7,572 nt of DNA from Cyanobacteria bacterium M_surface_7_m2_037 (GCA_016882585.1 VGPP01000077.1:1-7572); one strand, 5' to 3'; shown: positions 1 through 5,969, counted from the first letter of the stretch. Program-made: numbers and translations. The notes: generated by a model not told the origin, from the letters alone.

Positions 1-282
1 GTGAAGATCCGCCGGCAGAAGCACCTCAAGCTCCACGCCAAGTTGATCCTGGTGGACGGCAAGGCCGCCATGACCGGCTCGATGAATATCGATCGCAGTG
101 CCTTTGATGTGCGCCGCGAGCTCGGCATCGAGATCGATTGCCCCATCGTGATCCGCCGCTTGATGGAGGTCTTCGAGGCCGATTGGCAGGCCTCGAAGAA
201 ATACAGCGCGCCTGATCCCCTCGATCCCACGTATCACGAACACGGCGAGCTCGCTCCCGATCCCCATTTCGTGCACAACTGA
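1..282 (+). CDS. Phospholipase D superfamily protein, 3' fragment (gene starts upstream of window)
   Basis: Only the last 93 codons are in the window. They hold the second half of a PLD-type active site: an HxK(x4)D motif at H12, K14 and D19 (HAKLILVD), followed by GSMN at fragment residues 26-29, which fits the usual HKD...GS.N signature. In this superfamily two such motifs form one catalytic centre that uses a phospho-histidine intermediate. Members include cardiolipin synthases, phospholipases and nucleases, and the fragment cannot tell these apart. The GTG at base 1 is most likely an internal valine codon, because a one-motif 93-residue protein would be far shorter than the family's usual 400-500 residues. 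The TGA stop shares its last base with the ATG of the next gene (TGATG), so it is probably translationally coupled to the chromate-transporter pair. The tail after about residue 65 is hydrophilic, with several D, H and P. Confidence 0.8.
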   Translation: MKIRRQKHLKLHAKLILVDGKAAMTGSMNIDRSAFDVRRELGIEIDCPIVIRRLMEVFEADWQASKKYSAPDPLDPTYHEHGELAPDPHFVHN

Positions 283-836
283 TGGCAGAGGTTGCCCCCG
301 CGCCCACCCACTGGCAGCTATTCCTCGGCATGCAGCAGGTGGCGCTCTCCTCCTTCGGTGGTGGGCTTTCCGCCTGGAGCGAGCGCATCGTGGTGGAGGA
401 GCGCCAGTGGATGAGCAAGGAAGAGTTCATCACGGGGCTCACCGTGGCGCGCCTGTTCCCTGGGCCCAATCAGATCAACATGGCCGTGTACATCGGCAGC
501 CGCTTTGGCGGGCTCAGCGGCGCCATCGCGGCCTTGCTGGGCATCTTGCTGCTGCCCTTCAGCCTGTTGATGCTGTTGGGCCTGGGCTACTACTACCTGC
601 ACACCACCCTGGCCGTGGATCGGGTGCTGGCGGGAGTGATCACTGCCTCAGCGGGTATGGCGCTCTCGATGGGCTTCAAGATCGCCGGGGCCTACAGCCG
701 TGATCCCGTGGCGATGCTGCTGGCCGGTGTGAGCTTCCTGGCCATGACCGTGTTCCACGTGCGCTTGGTGCCCCTGGTGCTGGTGGCGGGGCCGCTGGCC
801 ATGGCTTGGTACTGGCCGCGGGGAGAGCGCAAATGA
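282..836 (+). CDS. Chromate transporter, CHR-domain half protein 1 (ChrA family)
   Basis: This is a 184-residue integral membrane protein about the size of one CHR domain, that is, half of a classical ChrA of about 400 residues. An SFGGG motif lies at residues 24-28, and an FPGPNQINMAVYIG block at 59-72 is the family hallmark of the first CHR domain. Hydrophobic segments lie at about 80-107, 115-135 and 142-177. Family members move chromate, and possibly sulfate-like oxyanions, across the inner membrane. Short CHR proteins normally occur as adjacent pairs with inverted topology that work together, and the next gene is the partner. The start overlaps the upstream PLD gene by one base, and the stop overlaps the next ATG by four bases (ATGA). 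I see no Shine-Dalgarno sequence before this ATG, which fits re-initiation from the upstream gene. Substrate specificity is inferred from family only; chromate resistance itself is not proven by sequence. Confidence 0.9.
   Translation: MAEVAPAPTHWQLFLGMQQVALSSFGGGLSAWSERIVVEERQWMSKEEFITGLTVARLFPGPNQINMAVYIGSRFGGLSGAIAALLGILLLPFSLLMLLGLGYYYLHTTLAVDRVLAGVITASAGMALSMGFKIAGAYSRDPVAMLLAGVSFLAMTVFHVRLVPLVLVAGPLAMAWYWPRGERK
822..825 (+). promoter_or_regulatory. Shine-Dalgarno GGAG for the second chromate-transporter gene
   Basis: GGAG, within GGGGAGAG, lies 7 bases before the ATG at 833. It favours that start over the in-frame ATG at 806, which would force a 31-base overlap with the upstream gene. 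Confidence 0.55.
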
Positions 837-1444
837 GCGCGAGCCTTGCCGCCTCTGCCGGCTCCGCCGCCTGCCAGGCGCTCCAACTGAGCGATTGGCG
901 CCAGCTGCTGGCCGTGATCTGGGATTTCCTGAGCCTGTCGTTGTTCTCTCTGGGTGGCGGCAACACCCTGCTCAACGAGTACCACCACATGGCGGTGGAT
1001 CAGTACTGCTGGCTCACATCCCGCCAATTCGCGGAGATCTATGCCATCGCCGAAGCGGCACCGGGCCCCAGCTCGATGATTGTGGGGCTGCTCGGCATGG
1101 GTGCTGCCGTTCGCGAAGGCCCCTTCTGGGGGGTGATCAGCGGGGTGGCGGCCGAGATCGCCATCCTGCTGCCCTCCACCCTGCTGATGGTGGTGGCTGC
1201 GTTGAGCTGGAATCGCCTGCGCCACAGCCCCTGGCGGGTGGCGTTTGAGCGCGGCCTCGGCCCGATCACCCTCGGCATCCTCTTCGCCGTGGGCCTCAAG
1301 ATCCTGCGCATCTCCGACCACGACACCCCGGCCTATGCCGTGTCGTTGGTGGTGTGTGTGCTGATGCTGCGCACCAAGATCTCGCCCCTTTGGTTCATGA
1401 CGGTGGCCGGGGTGATGGGCGCGTTGGGTTTGGTGAACCGCTAG
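833..1444 (+). CDS. Chromate transporter, CHR-domain half protein 2 (ChrA family)
   Basis: This 203-residue membrane protein is the second half of the split CHR pair. An SLGGG motif at residues 39-43 and APGPSSM at 76-82 correspond to SFGGG and FPGPNQ in the first half, so the two genes are diverged copies of one domain. Hydrophobic stretches at about 82-92, 99-124, 143-159 and 167-200 fit several membrane spans. The N-terminal 20 residues are Ala/Ser-rich and poorly conserved in character. I chose ATG 833 because it makes an ATGA overlap with the upstream stop and has GGAG 7 bases upstream; an ATG at 806 is also in frame. The two halves probably assemble into one transporter. The last 50 bases lie antisense to the 3' end of minC, with no room for a terminator between the two genes. 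I see nothing that reveals regulation by chromate or sulfur. Confidence 0.9.
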   Translation: MSASLAASAGSAACQALQLSDWRQLLAVIWDFLSLSLFSLGGGNTLLNEYHHMAVDQYCWLTSRQFAEIYAIAEAAPGPSSMIVGLLGMGAAVREGPFWGVISGVAAEIAILLPSTLLMVVAALSWNRLRHSPWRVAFERGLGPITLGILFAVGLKILRISDHDTPAYAVSLVVCVLMLRTKISPLWFMTVAGVMGALGLVNR

Positions 1445-2108
1445 CGCCGCCGGCCTGCAGCGGCCATTGCGGCTCCGCCGGCTCGATGGCGATCGCCCTG
1501 CCCCGCAGCACCGCCTGCTCGCAGAACCCAGCGGGCGGTTGATCCTCCGGGCCACGCGCCACGGCGCCGGCAATGCGCAGTTGCAGGGGGCGCAGCTGCA
1601 GAGCCACGATCCGTGCCGTCTCCTGCCCGCCGCTGCCGGCGTGGGCCACCCCCCGCAGACGGCCCCAGACGCACACATCCCCGCCAGCGCTCACCCGCGC
1701 GCCCGGATTCACATCGCCCAGCACCAGCAGTGTTCCCGGCACCTCGAGATGGTCGCCGGAGCGAAGGGTGCCGCGATGGATGGTGAGCGTGTTCGGCTCG
1801 GGCTCAGCGAGCCCAGCCTGCTCAGTGGTGGCAGCGGCTGGCTCAAGGCTGGTTTCCAGCCCCAGGGCGGCTGCGGCCACCAGGCCCAGGGCTGTGTTGG
1901 CCTGCACGCGCACCAGCTCGATACCCGCCTCGCCAGCACGCCCTTGGATCGCCCGCAGCTCCGGCAGGTTCAGCACACGATCGGCGCAGTGAAGCCAGAG
2001 CTTTGCCGGCGCTTCAGCGCTGCTCAACCAGGCGGCCAGCTCCTCCAGGGCTGAGGCGTTGCTGCGGGCCTGGGCCGTGAGCTGCAGGTGGTGCAATTCG
2101 GCTTGCAT
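1395..2108 (-). CDS. minC: Septum site-determining protein MinC
   Basis: MinC, with MinD, blocks FtsZ assembly away from midcell. Counting from the ATG at 2108 the protein has 237 residues. A weakly conserved N-terminal FtsZ-inhibiting domain spans about 1-85 and a variable linker about 86-107. The C-terminal right-handed beta-helix domain spans about 108-185, with landmarks RSGD at 116-119, GDVNPGA at 131-137, VWGRLRG at 147-153, HAG at 156-158 and RPLQLRIA at 173-180. RSGD aligns with the RSGQ element that contacts MinD in E. coli MinC. After about residue 211 the sequence turns into a Gly/Pro/Ser-rich tail of about 26 residues with no recognisable conservation. A TTG at 2117 is also in frame, begins one base after the upstream stop, and has GAAGG 8 bases ahead, so the protein may be 3 residues longer. 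It is probably co-transcribed with the HD gene and ctpA. No minD or minE follows in this window. Confidence 0.9.
   Translation of the reverse strand: MQAELHHLQLTAQARSNASALEELAAWLSSAEAPAKLWLHCADRVLNLPELRAIQGRAGEAGIELVRVQANTALGLVAAAALGLETSLEPAAATTEQAGLAEPEPNTLTIHRGTLRSGDHLEVPGTLLVLGDVNPGARVSAGGDVCVWGRLRGVAHAGSGGQETARIVALQLRPLQLRIAGAVARGPEDQPPAGFCEQAVLRGRAIAIEPAEPQWPLQAGGASGSPNPTRPSPRPPS
1489..1496. repeat. HIP1 octamer palindrome GCGATCGC
   Basis: An exact match to the cyanobacterial Highly Iterated Palindrome, extended to GGCGATCGCC at 1488-1497, lies inside the distal part of minC. It is the only copy I noticed in the window. HIP1 is abundant in many freshwater cyanobacteria and sparse in most marine picocyanobacteria. 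A single copy in a GC-rich region can occur by chance. Confidence 0.5.
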
Positions 2109-2118
2109 GGGCTGCAAC

Positions 2119-3381
2119 TTAAGAACCTTCGCCGCCGGCTTCCACAGCCAGCTGATCCCGCAGGGGTTTGGCCACCTCGGCGGGATGAATCAACCAGGCG
2201 CTTTCGCTGGGGGTGCTCAGGCTGCTCACCAGCCGCGAGCGCTGCTCCAGGGCAGTGAGCTGCTGGCCATCCCACAGCCGTAGCCCGCCGCGGTAGGGGT
2301 GGTAGCCGCGATTCTGCTGACTCTGCAAACCGCAGCACAGATCGGGGTTCAGCCCGGCTGCTGCACTGAGCCGCTGGGCGAGGGCCAGGAGCTCCAGCCG
2401 CCGCTCGCGGCTCAAGCGATGCACATCACTGGCCTTGAGCAGGCGCCGATCCAGCAGGCGCCTGCAGAGCTCCTGCAGCTCCTCGGGCCCTTCCTCCTTC
2501 CAGCGCTGCAGGTGATAGCCGGTGCGGTGGTCATCGTTGCCGAGGAAGCTCTCGAGGCTGAGCTCTTTGGGATGCCATAGCCAGCGCTGCATCACCGCAT
2601 CGGCCCACACCCGTGCCGGGCCCAGCTGGCGGGCCAGGCTGATGCAGCGGCTGAGCAACCAGTTGCACACCACATTGAGCCGGTGGTTGTACACGCTGCG
2701 GTACATCAGGTTGCGCACCACCAGGTAGTGCTCCACCGCCATCAGTCCCTTGGGGTGCAAGGCCAGGCTGCCGTCGGGCGCGAGGGTGAGGCTGGAGAGG
2801 ATCCGCTCGAGATCCAGCTGGCCGTAGCTCGTGCCGGTGCTGTAGCTATCGCGCAATAAGTAGTCGAGGCGGTCGCAATCCAGCTGGCTGCTCACCAGGG
2901 CCTTGATGGCGGGGCTGGGCGAGCGGCCCCGCTCTAGCAGATCAGCCACGGCCGTGGCGGTGCCGGGCGCGAATCGCTCCAGTGGTTCACGCAGGCTCGG
3001 ATGGTCGCGCACCAGGCGGGCCGACCACGCTTCGTGGTGCAGCCCATACATTTCCTCGCCGGAATGGCTGAGGGGGCCATGTCCCACGTCGTGCAGCAGG
3101 GCCGCGGCGTAGAGCAGTCCGCTGTGTTGCTCGAGCTCGGGCTGAAACCGGCATAGCTCCCGCAGGGCGCGGCGGGCTAGATCCAGCACCCCCAGGGAAT
3201 GGGTGAAACGGCTGGATTCGGCGCCATGAAAGGTGAGGTAAGCCGGGCCCAGCTGCCGAATGCGCCGCAGGCGCTGAAAGGGGGCGGTATCGATCAGGGC
3301 AATGGCGAGCGCTTCGGCGGGGTGCTCCTGATCCAGCCGGATGGCGCCATGCAGGGGATCGTGATACGTGCGGGATGCCAT
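2119..3381 (-). CDS. HD-domain phosphohydrolase (SAMHD1/YwfO-like, putative dNTP triphosphohydrolase)
   Basis: The protein has 420 residues. It opens with YHDPLHG at 6-12, typical of the SAMHD1/YwfO branch of HD enzymes, which hydrolyse (deoxy)nucleoside triphosphates or related phosphates. The metal site can be read as H61 (FTHSLG), H97-D98 (LLHDVGHG) and the DCDRLDY cluster at 168-174, where D170 is the likely last ligand. H101 and H106 are the usual second-shell or catalytic histidines. The catalytic core covers about 1-270; the rest is a charged helical region. There is no signal peptide or membrane segment, so it should be cytoplasmic. ATG 3381 overlaps the ctpA stop as TGATG, suggesting translational coupling, and the TAA stop is one base from the TTG start option of minC. 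The family assignment is firm. The substrate is not visible from sequence and no role in division or D1 turnover should be assumed from position alone. Confidence 0.9.
   Translation of the reverse strand: MASRTYHDPLHGAIRLDQEHPAEALAIALIDTAPFQRLRRIRQLGPAYLTFHGAESSRFTHSLGVLDLARRALRELCRFQPELEQHSGLLYAAALLHDVGHGPLSHSGEEMYGLHHEAWSARLVRDHPSLREPLERFAPGTATAVADLLERGRSPSPAIKALVSSQLDCDRLDYLLRDSYSTGTSYGQLDLERILSSLTLAPDGSLALHPKGLMAVEHYLVVRNLMYRSVYNHRLNVVCNWLLSRCISLARQLGPARVWADAVMQRWLWHPKELSLESFLGNDDHRTGYHLQRWKEEGPEELQELCRRLLDRRLLKASDVHRLSRERRLELLALAQRLSAAAGLNPDLCCGLQSQQNRGYHPYRGGLRLWDGQQLTALEQRSRLVSSLSTPSESAWLIHPAEVAKPLRDQLAVEAGGEGS
2126..2130 (-). promoter_or_regulatory. Candidate Shine-Dalgarno GAAGG bearing on the minC start
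   Basis: On the minus strand GAAGG lies within the last codons of the HD gene, 8 bases before the TTG at 2117 and 17 bases before the ATG at 2108. The spacing fits TTG better, while codon preference fits ATG, so the minC start is unsettled by three residues. Confidence 0.35.
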
Positions 3382-4604
3382 CAGAGCGTGGGCTCCAGCT
3401 GCTGTTCCAGTTGATCGAGGGCTGTGCTCAGCCAGGGGTCGCCCGGGCCACCGGGGTCGAGGGGCTCCGGCTGGGGTAGGGGCTGATCCGGCTCGATGCC
3501 CAGGTTCTGGATGTCGCGGCCGCTGGGCGTCACGTAGCGGGCCACGGTCACCGCGAGGCCACTGCCGTCGCCGCCCAGGCCGATCAACGTTTGGATCAAC
3601 CCTTTGCCGAAGGTGCGGCTGCCCAGCAGCTGGGAGCGTTCATCGTCTTGCAGGGCGCCCGCCAGAATTTCGCTGGCGCTGGCGGTGCCGCCATTCACCA
3701 AGGTGAGCATGGGCCCGCTGTAGAGCTGGCCGCGGTTGGCTTGCTGGGGATCGCTGAACCCTTCGCGGTTGCGGGTTTCCACAATCGGAGCGCCATCGAG
3801 CAGTTGATCGGCCACGGCCAGCCCTGCGCTCACCAGGCCGCCGGAGTTGTTGCGCAGATCGAGCACCAGTGCCTCAATGCCCTGCTGCTGCAGCGCCTCC
3901 AGGGAGGCCGCCACCTGCTGCGGCACCGGTTCGGCGAATTGCGTGATCCGTAGATAACCCAGCCGGTGCCCCTCGCGCTCGATCAGGCGCGAGCGCACCG
4001 GCAGCAGATCCACTTGCCTGCGCCGCAGCTCCAGCTCCTTGGTTCGGCCCTCGGGCGTTTTGATCTCCAGCAACACGGCCGTCCCTTCGGCGCCGCGCAG
4101 CCGTGCCGCCGTGGTCTCCAGCCCCAGCTCGGCGGTGGGGGTGCCATCCACCCGCAGCAGTTCTGTGCCGCTCACGATGCCGGCTTCAAAAGCGGGTGAA
4201 CCCTCCAGGGGGGCGATCACCACCACAGCGGTGTCGTCCTTGGGGATGCCCAGTTGCAGCCCCACGCCGCTCACGGTCCCTTGGGTGCTGGCCTTGAGCG
4301 CGGTGAAATCCGCTGGGCGGAGCAGGCGTGTGTAAGGGTCGCCGATGGGGGAGAGCATCCAGTCGATGGCGTCGTAGGCGTCGGCGCTGGTTTGGATGGG
4401 CCGCTCCAGGGCCTTCTGCCGCAGCCGCTTCCAGTGGATGGTTTCGAAGCGCTCGGGATCCACGTAGCTCTGGTTCACCAGCCGCCAGCTCTCCACCACC
4501 AACTGCTGCCCGTCGTTGAGGGCCAGGGCGGGAGCGGCGTTCCAGCTGGTGAGCAGCAGGCCGCAGAGCAGGGCCCACATCAGTCGCTGGATGCGCTGAG
4601 CCAT
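3381..4604 (-). CDS. ctpA: Carboxyl-terminal processing protease (S41 family, CtpA-like), exported
   Basis: This serine protease of 407 residues belongs to the group that trims the C-terminus of the photosystem II D1 precursor in the thylakoid lumen. Residues 1-28 look like a signal peptide: basic MAQRIQR, a hydrophobic core WALLCGLLL, and a cleavage-like AP-ALA. A PDZ domain spans about 103-195 (GVGLQLG at 113-119, GSPAFEAGI at 135-143), and the S41 core about 200-372. The catalytic dyad is S309 in GTASASE and K334 in TFGKG; the 25-residue spacing matches the Ser/Lys pair in known family members. The tail from about 373 is Pro- and acid-rich. I chose ATG 4604 because it begins exactly at the signal peptide. 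An in-frame start at 4718 would add 38 basic residues and run into petB. The gene is divergent from petBD and followed by the overlapping HD gene. Cyanobacteria carry up to three Ctp paralogues, so the symbol is likely but not certain. Confidence 0.9.
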   Translation of the reverse strand: MAQRIQRLMWALLCGLLLTSWNAAPALALNDGQQLVVESWRLVNQSYVDPERFETIHWKRLRQKALERPIQTSADAYDAIDWMLSPIGDPYTRLLRPADFTALKASTQGTVSGVGLQLGIPKDDTAVVVIAPLEGSPAFEAGIVSGTELLRVDGTPTAELGLETTAARLRGAEGTAVLLEIKTPEGRTKELELRRRQVDLLPVRSRLIEREGHRLGYLRITQFAEPVPQQVAASLEALQQQGIEALVLDLRNNSGGLVSAGLAVADQLLDGAPIVETRNREGFSDPQQANRGQLYSGPMLTLVNGGTASASEILAGALQDDERSQLLGSRTFGKGLIQTLIGLGGDGSGLAVTVARYVTPSGRDIQNLGIEPDQPLPQPEPLDPGGPGDPWLSTALDQLEQQLEPTL

Positions 4605-4681
4605 CGTTGTCACAGGCTGTGCAGCGCTCACGGGCCCCCGGAGGTGATCGGTAGACTCTGCCAACCAAACCCTCTCGCTGC
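4605..4681. promoter_or_regulatory. Divergent ctpA / petB promoter region
   Basis: These 77 bases separate the two divergent starts and must carry, or overlap, both promoters unless a promoter lies inside a gene. TAGACT at 4652-4657, 24 bases before the petB ATG, is a plausible -10 box, but no good -35 lies at the right distance. A perfect dyad CACAG-G-CTGTG lies at 4611-4621, just ahead of the ctpA start, and could be a protein-binding site. No convincing -10 for ctpA is visible and neither gene has a Shine-Dalgarno sequence, which is common for cyanobacterial photosynthesis genes. Confidence 0.45.
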
Positions 4682-5362
4682 ATGGCGAATTCCTCGCCCG
4701 CCTCCGGCGGAAAGTCATCGCCCGTCTACGACTGGTTCAACGAGCGCCTGGACATCCAGGAAATCGTTGACGACGTCGCGTCGAAGTACGTGCCGCCCCA
4801 CGTCAACATCTTCTATTGCCTGGGCGGCATCACCCTGGTCTGCTTCCTGGTTCAGTTCGCGACCGGCTTCGCGATGACCTTCTATTACAAGCCGACCGTG
4901 ACTGAGGCCTATGCCTCGGTGCAGTACCTGATGACCGACGTCAGCTTCGGCTGGCTGATCCGCTCCGTGCACCGCTGGAGCGCCTCGATGATGGTGCTCA
5001 TGCTGATCCTGCACGTGTTCCGCGTGTACCTCACCGGCGGCTTCAAGCGCCCCCGTGAGCTCACCTGGATCACCGGCGTCACCATGGCTGTGATCACCGT
5101 GTCCTTCGGTGTCACCGGCTACTCCCTCCCCTGGGATCAGGTGGGCTACTGGGCCGTGAAGATCGTGTCCGGCGTTCCGGCTGCTGTTCCCGTGGTGGGC
5201 GACTTCATGGTGGAGCTCCTGCGCGGCGGCGAGAGCGTTGGCCAGTCCACCCTCACGCGCTTCTACAGCCTGCACACCTTCGTGATGCCCTGGCTGCTGG
5301 CCGTGTTCATGCTCATCCACTTCCTGATGATCCGGAAGCAGGGCATCTCCGGTCCCTTGTGA
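4682..5362 (+). CDS. petB: Cytochrome b6 (cytochrome b6f complex)
   Basis: PetB is the di-heme (plus heme cn) membrane subunit of the cytochrome b6f complex, which passes electrons from plastoquinol toward plastocyanin or cytochrome c6 in the thylakoid membrane. All ligands are present: H97 and H198, H111 and H213 for the two b hemes, and C46 (IFYCLGG) for covalent heme cn. These equal H86, H187, H100, H202 and C35 of spinach cytochrome b6, offset by 11. Four membrane helices lie at about 43-68, 101-119, 127-150 and 197-217, and the end is the invariant KQGISGPL. The protein has 226 residues; picocyanobacterial relatives that I recall have 218. The extra 8 residues lie just after the start: MANSSP is followed by ASGGKSSP before the normal VYDWF. 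The start is still the canonical MANSSP. petD follows after 124 bases, probably in the same transcript. Confidence 0.98.
   Translation: MANSSPASGGKSSPVYDWFNERLDIQEIVDDVASKYVPPHVNIFYCLGGITLVCFLVQFATGFAMTFYYKPTVTEAYASVQYLMTDVSFGWLIRSVHRWSASMMVLMLILHVFRVYLTGGFKRPRELTWITGVTMAVITVSFGVTGYSLPWDQVGYWAVKIVSGVPAAVPVVGDFMVELLRGGESVGQSTLTRFYSLHTFVMPWLLAVFMLIHFLMIRKQGISGPL
4691..4724 (+). repeat. petB: Imperfect short direct repeat inside the petB 5' end
   Basis: TCCTCGCCCG at 4691-4700 recurs as TCATCGCCCG at 4715-4724, 9 of 10 bases identical, with a 24-base period. Each copy encodes Ser-Ser-Pro. The period equals the 8-codon excess of this PetB over the usual form, so the extra codons may have arisen by slippage or local duplication. 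Confidence 0.6.
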
Positions 5363-5486
5363 TGGGTCCTGAGGGTTCGTTTGTTGCGAACTCTCAAACC
5401 TCCTTCTTTGGCAGCTCCGCTACCCCCAGGGCGGTTTCTAGCCTTTCCACACTGGGAATCCCACAGACCCTTCACTGGTCACTGTC
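5363..5486 (+). promoter_or_regulatory. petB-petD intergenic spacer with hairpin (5370-5396)
   Basis: The 124-base spacer contains an inverted repeat, TGAGGGTTCG at 5370-5379 and CGAACTCTCA at 5387-5396. It forms a 10-bp stem with one G-U pair and a 7-base loop (TTTGTTG). No clean U-run follows, only the pyrimidine-rich CCTCCTTCTTT, so it is a weak terminator or attenuator at most. It could equally be an RNA-processing or 3'-end stabilising element that lets petB and petD mRNA levels differ. No Shine-Dalgarno sequence precedes petD. TAGCCT at 5439-5444 could be a -10 for a separate petD promoter, but the match is poor. Confidence 0.55.
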
Positions 5487-5969
5487 ATGCACGTCCTCAA
5501 GAAGCCTGATCTGAGCGATCCCAAGCTGCGGGCCAAGTTGGCCAAGGGCATGGGTCACAACTATTACGGCGAACCCGCCTGGCCCAACGATCTCCTCTAC
5601 ATCTTCCCGGTGGTGATCCTGGGCACCCTCGCCTGTCTGGTGGGCCTGGCCGTGCTCGATCCCGCCATGCTCGGCGATAAGGCTGATCCCTTCGCCACTC
5701 CGCTGGAGATCCTGCCCGAGTGGTACCTCTACCCGGTGTTCCAGATCCTGCGGGTTGTTCCCAACAAGCTGCTGGGCATCGCCCTTCAGACCATGATTCC
5801 TCTGGGTCTGATGCTGATCCCCTTCATCGAGAGCTTCAACAAGTTCCAGAACCCCTTCCGTCGTCCGGTGGCCATGGCTGCCTTCCTGTTCGGAACCGTG
5901 TTCACCATCTACCTGGGCATCGGTGCTGCTCTGCCCATCGATAAGTCCCTCACCCTCGGCCTGTTCTGA
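5487..5969 (+). CDS. petD: Cytochrome b6f complex subunit IV
   Basis: This 160-residue membrane protein forms, with PetB, the equivalent of mitochondrial cytochrome b and lines the plastoquinol-oxidising site. It is essentially canonical along its whole length, from MHVLKKPDLSDPKLR to the end IDKSLTLGLF. The PEWY motif at 77-80 is intact; its E78 lies in the proton path at the Qo site. Three membrane helices lie at about 36-57, 95-113 and 128-149. The length matches the usual 160 residues. The ATG is fixed by the conserved N-terminus, although no ribosome-binding sequence is visible before it. It follows petB on the same strand and is closed by a strong terminator 37 bases downstream. Confidence 0.98.
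   Translation: MHVLKKPDLSDPKLRAKLAKGMGHNYYGEPAWPNDLLYIFPVVILGTLACLVGLAVLDPAMLGDKADPFATPLEILPEWYLYPVFQILRVVPNKLLGIALQTMIPLGLMLIPFIESFNKFQNPFRRPVAMAAFLFGTVFTIYLGIGAALPIDKSLTLGLF

Noticed and set aside
1..3. GTG at base 1 as a true start codon
   Set aside because: It coincides with the window edge and would leave a PLD protein with only one HKD motif. An internal Val codon of a longer gene is more likely.
692..1678. Long minus-strand open frame (328 codons) across the chromate-transporter genes
   Set aside because: It lies antisense to two clear CHR proteins and runs into minC. Its translation is His/Arg/Gly/Gln-rich with no domain, typical of antisense frames in GC-rich DNA.
1467..2054. Plus-strand open frame (195 codons) opposite minC
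   Set aside because: Fully antisense to recognisable MinC and without family resemblance.
4605..4718. N-terminal extension of CtpA to an ATG at 4718
   Set aside because: It would place 38 basic residues before a good signal peptide and overlap petB. The start at 4604 begins exactly at the signal peptide.
4254..4877. Plus-strand open frame spanning the ctpA start, the spacer and petB
   Set aside because: Antisense to ctpA and out of frame with petB, both of which are firmly identified.
4715..5320. Minus-strand frame (201 codons) rich in His and Glu opposite petB
   Set aside because: It is a mirror of strongly biased petB codons. The His/Glu richness is the expected antisense of conserved Val/Met/Leu codons, not a metal-binding protein.
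5370..5411. Intrinsic terminator after petB
   Set aside because: The stem is good, but the downstream tract is mixed C/T rather than a U-run, and petD needs transcription through it, so I call it only a hairpin.
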